A stretch of 64,000 nucleotides of DNA from Brugia malayi (Eukaryota > Nematoda > Chromadorea > Rhabditida > Onchocercidae), in contig NW_025062476.1 in NCBI RefSeq assembly GCF_000002995.4, positions 5,445,001 to 5,509,000 of the forward strand. The letters run 5' to 3'. The notes below the pieces were generated by a model. That model did no database searches, was not told the origin of the DNA, and was given only the letters and a program-made list of their open reading frames with translations. The number at the start of each line of letters is the position of its first letter. Within the stretch, counting starts at the first letter, position 1. The position numbers were made by a program, and so were the translations under genes. Below, piece after piece: positions 27,901 to 36,424 of this stretch.

Positions 27901-27991
27901 TTCACCTGTCCGTACTTCATCACGGCTTGCAACAATGCCACGTGTGCTATCATCAATTTCAACATCTAATAAAGATAGCTTCTTCGTATAA
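953..27991 (+). CDS. vab-1: Eph receptor tyrosine kinase (VAB-1 type)
   Basis: This is a receptor tyrosine kinase for ephrins at the cell surface; in C. elegans VAB-1 guides epidermal and neuronal cell movements. Exons: 953-1073, 7918-7997, 10355-10498, 11337-11467, 11956-12118, 14905-15031, 15341-15457, 21137-21292, 21544-21641, 22216-22418, 22791-22899, 23008-23106, 23336-23487, 23653-23813, 24649-24717, 24886-24995, 25246-25383, 25625-25768, 25894-26049, 26159-26371, 26800-27056, 27426-27677, 27811-27991. All junctions are GT-AG and in phase, giving 1126 aa, close to the size of C. elegans VAB-1. Order of parts: signal peptide (hydrophobic run about 17-35); ephrin-binding domain about 41-215, starting [13 protein letters not shown]; Cys-rich/EGF-like region 216-346; two fibronectin III domains about 348-545; membrane helix about 578-600; juxtamembrane tyrosines in [12 protein letters not shown]; kinase about 690-960 with [20 protein letters not shown] and DFG all intact; SAM domain about 1000-1067. 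The protein ends SFFV, a possible PDZ ligand. The start is the first in-frame Met before the hydrophobic run; a further upstream exon cannot be excluded. Confidence 0.95.
3878..3890 (+). promoter_or_regulatory. DR1-like direct repeat in vab-1 intron 1
   Basis: The plus strand reads AGGTTA-A-AGGTTA exactly, identical to the motif near the vab-1 start. The surrounding bases differ from those of the other copies, so this does not look like part of a longer repeat. The function is inferred. Confidence 0.35.
4223..4255. repeat. 33-bp near-perfect palindrome with TGATA ends
   Basis: The left arm TGATAGAGAAGATAAT and the right arm ATTATCTTCACTATCA surround a single A. They are reverse complements except at one position. 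The segment has GATA-like cores in both orientations and could be a symmetrical binding site or a cruciform. It lies in vab-1 intron 1. Confidence 0.6.
5140..5271. repeat. 41-bp tandem repeat, about 3.2 copies
   Basis: The unit begins AGTAATATTAAGTAACTAAT and ends ATACATTAAATT. Copies start at 5140, 5181 and 5222 and are identical as read; a partial, diverging copy follows from 5263. The array lies inside vab-1 intron 1. Confidence 0.9.
7998..14904 (+). other. vab-1 introns 2 to 5 between the ligand-domain exons
   Basis: Introns 7998-10354, 10499-11336, 11468-11955 and 12119-14904 separate the exons of the ephrin-binding domain. They are AT-rich, with poly-T and poly-A runs including 26 A at 12522-12547, and CT-rich patches near 9640-9675 and 9916-9950. 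Apart from one DR1-like motif at 12731-12743, nothing coding or structured was recognised. Confidence 0.6.
12731..12743 (-). promoter_or_regulatory. DR1-like direct repeat in vab-1 intron 5
   Basis: On the minus strand this is AGGTTA-A-AGGTTA exactly, the same 13-mer found at 921, 3878 and 16574. The flanks are unrelated to those of the other copies. The regulatory role is inferred only. Confidence 0.35.
16369..16409 (+). other. Perfect 15-bp-arm hairpin, possible small-RNA precursor
   Basis: Left arm 16369-16383 (ATACCGTAGTAGCAG) and right arm 16395-16409 (CTGCTACTACGGTAT) are exact reverse complements around an 11-base loop that contains GGCGCC. In RNA the stem could grow by about five more pairs with U-G wobbles (16364-16368 with 16410-16414). 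The element is unusually GC-rich for its surroundings and lies in vab-1 intron 7 on the sense strand. It could be a microRNA-like foldback, a cruciform site or a transposon remnant. Confidence 0.55.
16574..16586 (+). promoter_or_regulatory. DR1-like direct repeat in vab-1 intron 7
   Basis: The plus strand reads AGGTTA-A-AGGTTA exactly, about 165 bp after the hairpin at 16369-16409. It is the fourth identical copy in or beside this gene. The function is inferred. Confidence 0.35.
22590..22729. repeat. 35-bp minisatellite, 4 copies, in vab-1 intron 10
   Basis: The unit starts TGATAATTAATATGATTGGT and ends ACTCAAGCAG. Copies begin at 22590 (36 bp, one extra T), 22626, 22661 and 22696 (34 bp). 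Copies 2 and 3 are identical, and copy 4 matches them except for the missing last base. The intron is only 372 bp long and lies between the two fibronectin III domains, so the array fills more than a third of it. Confidence 0.95.
24154..24177 (+). CDS. Candidate optional 24-nt micro-exon of vab-1
   Basis: A TTATTTCAG acceptor at 24153 and a GGTAGGC donor at 24178 bracket 24 bases in the intron just after the membrane-helix exon. Their phase matches the flanking exons (23653-23813 and 24649-24717). Inclusion would add eight residues, VRHYSCSY, to the juxtamembrane region, giving a 1134-aa form. Both added tyrosines would lie between the membrane helix and the conserved YVDP site. Whether it is used is unknown from sequence. 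Confidence 0.4.
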
Positions 27992-30505
27992 TAAGTATTA
28001 TGCAATTAATTATTTAATTAATTTTTTAAACTTGATAAATAGAATATTAGAATTAGTAAATGTAAATATATTATTATTATTACAAATTATGATTAAAAGA
28101 AATGACATTTGATAGTATCTAATATGTAAAATTTCACGGTTCAAACAGACACTAATTATTCATTTATACTTATTTGTTAAATATATAAGAAAAAACTTAG
28201 TATTTCTTTTTTTTATTGCATGTATCTTTTATGGGATCAAATAGTTAATTAGACAATTAATTATGATATGTGTTAAGATTAATATGTTAATTAATGTAAG
28301 CCCGGTGTAATTATATATGTCATTGTTCACTGCTGTTTATAACTTTGTTATGTTTTGTAGTTTTATTCGATTTTGTTTTTTTTTTTTTTTGAACTTTTTT
28401 TTACACAAATAATCAAAATAGCATTAATAAATTACTTTTTTTTCTTCTTCTGAATTATATTTGTTTTTTTTTTATATGGAAAAGAAAGAAAAAAAAGATA
28501 TATCAATAAATATTAGTATCAATAAGTACCACGCATAACTCTTCATAATTTATTCAAATTAAAAATTAAAATTTAAAGAAAATGAATTAATGCCATTAAA
28601 TTACGTCTCCTTCCAAAATATTTTAGACAAAATATATTTTCTTTTCTTTCTTCTTTTTCTTTTAAAATTTGTTTTGAATTTTTCTTAATGAATTAATCGC
28701 AATCTTATCTTCTTAGTTTATTTTTTCTTATTAAATAATTTTTCCAAAATTTCGAAATTTTCAATAAAATTCTGAATGAAGGAGAAAAATGAATTTGATC
28801 AAAAAAATATTTTTCTTTATTTCTGTAGATTACTCTTATCATCTAATTATTCATTTCTATCATTGCAATAATATTTCTTCTTCTAAACTGCTTTTAAAAA
28901 TTCAATGTGTTCTTTTTTTTTTTTTGACTTAACATTTTATTCTAAATCATTCAAATTTCTTCCAAGAATTTGCTTATTATTTACTTGTTCACACTTATGT
29001 TATGATCAGAATGATGCAATTTTCGAAATTATTTGTGAATTTTTTATTCAATTTTCCATCTTAGGTGCCTTTATTTTTAGACAAAAAAAAAAATATGTAT
29101 TCGCACTTTTTTTTTGCGAAGTTTTCTGTATATTTTTGTATATTTACGTACGTCAGCTTTTTACACAATATAAAATATATTATCATAAATTGCAGCAAAT
29201 ATTCAAACCCTACATATTTCTAAAAAAATAAAAAATGTCCCATTTTATCTCATTAAAACTTGGCTTACTCATAATGATAAAAAAAGCAAAAACTTGGCCT
29301 GTTTACAGTCGATGATAAAAAAAAATTACTCGGCTCATTTATAGTTAAAGGAAGGGAACTTTTTCATTATAAGGTTATAAGGAAGGAAACTCCTTTAAAT
29401 ATTTAATGAGAATTTTTTTATGATAAGAGTTGACTTATTGATGATAAGGATGATATAACTTATTCACAACGATAAAAAGAATTTGACTTATTTGTAATCA
29501 ATAATGATCATTTACTACATAATTAAGATGGAATTACAAACAAGGGAAAAGCTGATATGGAGAAAAGTGTTTAGTGTAAATTGTATATGAAACCATTTGT
29601 AATTTACTTGAATGCTTTAATCAATTAATTAATTTAATTTCAGATATTTGATGATTAATTTAAAAATATACGAATGATGTGATTGTAGTAGTAGTAGTAG
29701 AATATTAGTGGTAAATGTGTTACTTTGGAAAGAGAAAGGTATTTTTTTTTTCTTATATTTTATAATCAGTTTTTAATGTTTATTAAGCTTATCAATTATT
29801 ATTTGATATTCATGTATAATAATAAATAATGATACTAGAACTTTTTTTTTTTGATTTAATAATCAAAAATTAAATGACATAATGATAATGTATGCATGAA
29901 AAAGAATAAACAAAAAAGAAGTAAAAACTGAGATAATAATAAGATATATTATTATAATTTAATTATTTGAAAACAAAAAAATGATAAAGGAAAAGATGAA
30001 ATTGTTCATAAAATCATAATTTTTTTATTTATTAATTGGAAAGTTATTCATCTTATTACCTTAATCACCTGGAAAATTATTCATATTATTATTAATTGAC
30101 GTGATAGAAAAAGAAAAATCGCTCAAATAAATTTAGAATATCATTATTTTCTTTTTTACTTTACAATTTCCTCTAATTTAAATTAAACTAAATTACATTA
30201 AATATTATTAAGTCATTTAACGATTTACATAATTTTGATTCAGCTTAATTTTTCTGATATTATCAATAACATTGCTGTTATATAGAGACATACGATAATG
30301 AAATGAATCTGATAATTATTATTTAATTCCTGTTTAACTTGTATGTATTTAATCTTCGAGATTAAATATTATAATACTGAGAGATATCTTATCAAAAACA
30401 ACTTATCAATTTATTATGTAATTCAAATACATTTATACATTAATTTTTATCAATGTTAATTTCATTATTACGAATATTTTCCTTAAAATTTATATCACAG
30501 TAAAA
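27992..30505. other. Gap between the convergent vab-1 and minus-strand genes
   Basis: This contains the vab-1 3' UTR and AT-rich spacer. AATAAA hexamers occur at 28426-28431 and 28505-28510 on the plus strand, about 435 and 515 bases after the vab-1 stop, but either could be chance in this composition. On the minus strand a hexamer lies at 30410-30415. The open frame 28905-29231 is Phe-rich low-complexity sequence without coding signs. No RNA gene was recognised. Confidence 0.5.
30410..30415 (-). terminator. Candidate polyadenylation signal of the minus-strand gene
   Basis: The minus strand reads AATAAA about 90 bases after the stop codon of the minus-strand gene (30506-30508), a plausible distance for the 3' UTR of a nematode gene. 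It is a weak call because such hexamers are frequent in AT-rich DNA. Confidence 0.35.
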
Positions 30506-33500
30506 TTATGCAATCATAGAATATAAAATTTTGCTAAATCTTGAATTAGGCATTTCTAAGGCATTCTTATACAATGCTGCAATTCCACCATTCTTTTCAC
30601 GTAGAATTTTTCCAATTCCAATTACTAATTCATTAGCATATTTGTTTTTTACCAAATTAGCATTATTCGAATTATTATTATTACTATTGTTAATAATAAT
30701 AATGCTGCCATCATTATTATTACTAATATTATTACTGCTATCTTCTTGCTTAACTGCATCATCATTCAAATGAATGCTATTATCCTCTGAAAAGAATTTT
30801 AAATGAATTGGTTAATTTTATTTGAATAATGATTTGAATAATTTTAAGAACCAGCAAAAAATTAATACTATATCGTTGTAATTTCATCATCGTTTTTCTA
30901 ATTTTTACTTTTTATTAATTTTTATAAAAAATAATTTTAAAAAAAATTATTAACCTTGTCTGTGAGATGTTTGGTGTGCTTTATCCACCAGTTTTTTTTG
31001 TGTTTTCATCGCCTGAATTGTGAAAGTAAATAAAAGAAATAAAAAATTTAATAATAGTAATAATAGGAGTGAGTAATACAATATAGTAACACATATAAAT
31101 ATATGGTAATAATAGTAATAAATGATATAATAACAGTAATAGTGGTTATAAATAATATAATAATAGTAATAATATTGACAAATAATATAATAATAATAAC
31201 AATAACTCAACAATAAATTATACGAAAATTTTCGACAGATTTCAATAGAAATAAAATTTGCATATAAAAAGAATGAAAATGATAAACAGAGGAATGAATA
31301 AAGGAAATGAAATCAAATTTGAATTACAGAATGAATTAATAATATATATGATAAATAGAAAATTTATATGAAAGAAAATTTTTATGAAATAATTTTCTTT
31401 TCTTTTTGATGAAATGTTTAAGTACTAAAAAGAAAAAAACTTTAAATATCTTCTCTTTTTTATAGTTAAACTTACCATAGATGAAATCGATGAGATAGGC
31501 AGTGAATCTATGAAATGATTTTGTTGAAAATATGATAGTGTGCTATGCGATGCTAATTTATTATCAAATTCTGAAATGTTAGAAAAGAAAATACTTTTAT
31601 CAAATTAAATTATTATTGCTATTACTTTTATCATATTCATTTCTTATTATTATCAAATGAATTATGCCAACTGGCCGTTTAATTATTTCAAAAATACAAT
31701 TTCAATTCAAATGAGAAAAAAAATTGATATACCATTATGTATTTCATTTGGTATAATTGATTGTGATTTTGATTGCAGTGCTACAATTGGTGTCTAAAAA
31801 AATTGCAATCAATATATTTTTTTTTCTTTTTTTGAATTATTACCATTATTTTCCATCTAATTATATCTCAGTGATCTCTGTGAGAAAAAAAAAAAAAAAA
31901 AAAGCATTCATGAAATTGAATTGCAACTGTCAATCATAAATTTTTGCTTTTGAGATGGAAAAGAAAAATATTCCCAATTTATCATCATTTCTTGAGAAAA
32001 AATAAATAAATAAATTCACATGTTCAAGAAATTATTGCATTTCAGTAAATATTTATTTAGTTTCATTATTATTTTACCTTAATGTTCATATTAGTTTCAT
32101 TGATTTCTAAATCTTGATCAGTGGACGATTCACCATCAGTTGTTTCAATTCTTGTTCCAAGCTAACAAATATTTTATTTAAAAATTTCTATCAATTTAAT
32201 TTTATTTCTCTTTGAAAAAAAAAGGCATTGAAAAACAAAGAGAAAAAAGTAAGATAAAAATAACACTGTAAGTTAATTCATGATAAAGTTAAAATTTACT
32301 TTTTAATTTTATTTTATAAAATTGAAGATATTATGAAGATTACAATTGGCTTATACCATGCTAACAAGTGGTGAAGCAAATGATGCAATTCGTTGTTGAA
32401 AATGATCGAAGTGTAATTTATTTTGCTCTTTTGATGATAACATTGGTGTTATCACTTCAATAGAATGCTCTGATTCTACACCATCCTAAAATATTTTAAT
32501 AGAAATGAATAAGTTAAATTAAAAGAAAGAAGGAATAAATCTAAGATTTTTAGCTTCATCTCTAGGTTTATTTTTTTTCCTGCATTTAAATAGATGAACA
32601 AATATTAGTAAAATTATAAAATGTTCAATTATAATTTTATTTTACATATGATTTGCTTCATTCTCCTTTTTTCGTTTTTTAATGAAATTAAATTAAATTC
32701 ACTGAAATGCCACTTTTTTTACATAGCTGTGTTATAATTCATTTGTTTATGCAATGTTCTAATAACTTTTTTATGCAAATCATTTACTAATCATACTGAG
32801 AATCTTTTGTTATTACTAATAATACCCTAATCAAGGGTACTAGGAATCAAATTTCATGTGTTTTCAGTTACCAAAATATGATTTTAATAAACAATCTGAT
32901 AAATATGAATTATTTAATTTTGATGCTTTGATGCGATGCTTTGATTTGAAAAATTTTAGGTTTTTGACGGAACACGATAAACTTTGACAAACAATAAATT
33001 GAAAATTCTGATCAACAATAATGTTTAAAGGAAAAAAAAATCATCAGAAAGAATTAATTTTCATAATTATAAATCAGTTTTTAAACCTTTTGCTTAGAGA
33101 TATCATATTTTCCCGCTCCAGGAATATTAATTGCTGTTGTGTCGAATTCTTCTAATCGCTCTAAAAATTAGCTAATTAAGCAAAATTGCTGGAAAAAAAA
33201 ATTTCTTTTCCTATACTTTTGTTAATTTTAAAAGGCTCAAAAAACACGTATTGAAAATACATTCATAAAAAAATTTTTTAGTAAGACTTTTTGATGAAGA
33301 ATTTTCTATAAATTTTAAAATTTCTGATTTATAACCTTAACACATAGTAATTAATACCCTTACAATTAGTAAAGTACAATAACTTTTTGTAGTATTAAAA
33401 AATATTGAAAACATCAAGCTATAATATAATAATGCTATATCATATCAGGAAATCGTCAAAAACAAAATATCGCGGAAGAAACAATAATTATTGAATTATT

Positions 33501-33778
33501 GGATGTTTTTTTTAGCATAATTTCTTTTTGATAAATTGATAATTGATAGTAGTGATTTGTGATAAGTTCATTAATTACTAAATCATTAGTTATTAATTTG
33601 ATATAGCAAATTATTTTTACTAAATTATTAATTATTGTTAATTTGATTTACTTCCATAATCAATAGCAATATTCATCGTTGTATCGGACGAACTTTTCTT
33701 CACACTATGTTGCATATACTGTGTGAATTTATGAACATTGTTTGATTCTGAATGACTTTTTATTGGCCTATAAAATTT

Positions 33779-33814
<36 letters not shown>

Positions 33815-34172
33815 ATTTAAAAAATTTTTATATAGTAGTTTATTTCTGAAAAAAAAAAAAAGTATCTTAAAAATTTACATATGACATCTTATCAAAAAAA
33901 ATTTTCAAAAATTATGTTTTAAAAATTTCTGAAAAAAAATTTTTAATACAAAAAACTGTTAAAATAGAAAAGGGTGAAAATAAAAAGTAATACAATATAG
34001 GCCTAGGCCATCGGCCAGAAATAGGTTGGCCATGTGATTCATCATAGAAACTTTCATTAGATGCAACTGATGCATAATCTGTTGCAATGGTTGATGTATC
34101 GGTGACAACTGAATATGGCTCTAATTTAATGTTAGTAGTATGACTGATACGTTTTCGTGAGTGTACCTGCAT
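30506..34172 (-). CDS. Unrecognised Asn/Ser-rich nematode protein, 9 exons
   Basis: I do not recognise this protein. In transcript order the exons are 34166(or 34172)-33994, 33767-33652, 33160-33087, 32485-32357, 32161-32078, 31793-31733, 31570-31476, 31012-30955 and 30786-30506. Every junction is GT-AG and in phase, giving 356 aa from the acceptor at 34166, or 358 aa if the ATG at 34172 is the start. There is no signal peptide, membrane segment or known catalytic motif. The N-terminal part has a basic patch (SRKR); the middle is Ser/Thr/Gln-rich and looks disordered. The last exon carries an Asn run (about 15 N in a 25-residue stretch) followed by a more ordered, helix-like tail that contains GIGKILREKNGGIAALYKNA. 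The consistent phase over eight introns is the main evidence that it is real. A scaffold or nuclear role would be a guess. It converges with vab-1. Confidence 0.7.
33783..33813. repeat. Run of 31 A
   Basis: This homopolymer lies within the intron 33768-33993 of the minus-strand gene, where it reads as poly-T upstream of the acceptor. Its length is likely to vary between reads and individuals. Confidence 0.95.
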
Positions 34173-35039
34173 ATTACATTCATATAAATGAAAAGAAAAA
34201 AAAAAAAAATAAAGGGAAAAAAGAAATTCAAATTGTGCATTTTAATTAAAAATGAATTTTAGAAGAAATATTTAATTAAGAAATAAGAATCTTTTCAACT
34301 GTAAACTTTCATTTCAATTTTTTTTTCAAAAAATTGTTTACACTGTTTCTATAAAAAAAAAGCAATTTTTTTTTCGTTTTTTTCAAAATTTTCAAATTTA
34401 AATTCTATTATTGGATAAAAGTTTATTTTTATCAAAAATTTATTCTTATATAAAAAGTTTAAAAAAATTAAATTGAATAAAAACAGAAAATTAAATTCAA
34501 AAATACTTAATATAATTACTGAATGAAAAAAACTTCGTTTAAATATAAAAACTCAGAAAAATTATTGTAAATGAAATGCATCAGATCAAAATAATTAATT
34601 AAATGAACCATTATTAAATGAAGCAACCAGTTAAGAATGAAATATTAAACAGAAATGAAAGTAAAATGGAAAATGTTAAGTTCTTTAAACTAATATTAAA
34701 AGCTAATAATTATTAAAAATACTACTTATTCCTGCATAATTAATAATTCTAGAAGAAAAAAAAAATCATACCATTCAGATTAAAACTAAATGACATTTTA
34801 ATAAGTTTCTAATTGTAATTGATATTTGACTATTTTATGAAATTTACAATTTTATTGAAAAATGAAAAGTTTTTTTTTTTTTTTTTTGCTTTCCTTTTTA
34901 TTTAATTATTATATGCAATAAAAAAATACGTACAAAAAATTTTTGTTAAATAATTTTCATTTGAAATTTTTTAAAAGTTAACAAATGTAAATAAAATTAA
35001 GACAAATGGATTAGATAAGCAGTAATAATGATTAGAAAC

Positions 35040-35600
35040 CGGTTGAACTATTCGAATTTCTTTAACAGAAAAGGAGAGGGAGAGAAAGGAAGAGTTGAAA
35101 AGATGAGAGGAGAGAAGTGAAAGAAATAGTTAAGAGAGACAAACTTTCTATTTACCTTTGTCTAATCTTTCTCATTCCAAAAATTCCTCATAAAGACAAA
35201 TTTAGTTCATCTTTGCTAATTATCAATAACCCTTTGCACTGCTCTCTCCACTTCTTCTTCTTCTCGATCTCCTTCATTATCACTCTTTTGACCTTTCACT
35301 TCTCTCTCTCTTCCTCTCTCCTTTTGCTTATCCCTCTCCCTCCTCTCTCTCTCTTTCCCTTTTCACAATTGTTAAGACATTTTGGTATTTTGCAAATGGC
35401 CGACATTTTGAGAAAATTTTTGCCAAATGTGTGATCATTCTTTGTTTCTACTTTATCATAATTCTATTTTACTTTTCCTAACATTCTTTTCTATTTTTTA
35501 TCTCAAATTTAATTTTAAAAGAAGTTACACTATTCTTTATCTCTTTCTCTCTCCGTCTCTCCCTCTCCCTCCCTTTTTATATCATATTTTTATTGAAATA
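35040..35600. repeat. Purine tract followed by pyrimidine tract
   Basis: About 35070-35140 is almost all A and G (GGAGAGGGAGAGAAAGGAAG and similar). About 35230-35375 and 35540-35580 are C/T-rich with CTCTCT runs. The two halves are rough reverse complements in composition. Frames crossing this tract (35117-35434, 35427-35708) are low-complexity and are not called as genes. If the exon at 36119-36187 is real, the tract sits in the first intron of the minus-strand gene. Confidence 0.6.
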
Positions 35601-36118
35601 ATTCGCTTATATTTTATCGACATTTTGAATGGCTCTAAAAAAAAGTTTAAATTACTGAAAATTTATTGTCTCTTTCCTTTTTATTTTTTCTTTACAATTT
35701 CATTATAACGGTATTTAAATTAATGCGAGAATTTATCATTTTTGAATGTTTAATTTAATTGATTACAAGTTTCTTCACCGGTTTTATTTTTTTATTTAAT
35801 TTATATTTTTATTATCATTCAATTTATTTGTAGCATACTATTATGAATAATCATAATATGCACATGTTAGCATTGTTATAATATATTTAAAGTTATATTT
35901 CTTTTTTTAAAACTAAATATGGTAATTAGTTGGATTTCTTTCTTTGAGAAAGAGTAAAAAAAACAAATAAAAGATTTAAGTAAATTTGTAAATATATCAT
36001 TGAATTAAGCCTTATCATTGCTTACTTCATATACTTCTGTTCATTCTTCCTTCACTTACTAATATTGCTAATACTGTTTTGTTTTTGTTTTTCTGATCGT
36101 TTGAATTTCATAGGAAAC

Positions 36119-36187
36119 GAAAAACATATATGGGGATGGATGAGAGTGTGACAGTTCCAAGTTATCATTGTTTGTCATCTCATTCAT
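36119..36187 (-). CDS. Candidate first exon of the minus-strand gene
   Basis: The minus strand has a pyrimidine-rich acceptor (TCTCTCTATTAG) directly before TG-ATG, then 23 codons starting MNEMTNNDNLELSHSHPSP, then a possible donor (GTTTCC). The phase fits the exon at 34166 exactly and would give a 379-aa protein. The pyrimidine-rich AG before the ATG would suit spliced-leader trans-splicing. The donor is weak and the intron would be about 1.95 kb, so this is a proposal only. Confidence 0.4.
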
Positions 36188-36424
36188 CACTAATAGAGAG
36201 AAATTCACTATATGTGATTGTTAATTAGAACAAAGTATACTATTCAAATGTAATGAATAATTAAATAATTTAAAATATTTTGAAAGTGAAGTTATTTCTA
36301 GGTGTGAAATAGATCAAAGGATGATGAATTATAACACTACAAGTTTTGCGTCGTCAAATTATGAATTCAGTCAATTTGCTGCACCATTCATTCTTTATCA
36401 CTGATCGGTTCTACATTCACTCTA

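Noticed and set aside
28905..29231. A 108-codon open frame downstream of vab-1
   Set aside because: It is built of poly-T-derived Phe/Ile/Leu/Tyr runs, has no conserved motif and lies in an expected 3' flank.
30531..30773. Plus-strand frame opposite the last exon of the minus-strand gene
   Set aside because: It is the antisense shadow of a well-supported minus-strand exon; its Leu runs mirror the Asn codons.
35117..35708. Two overlapping plus-strand frames before the CACHD1-like gene
   Set aside because: They arise from pyrimidine-rich microsatellite DNA (Ser/Leu/Phe runs) and lack coding signs.
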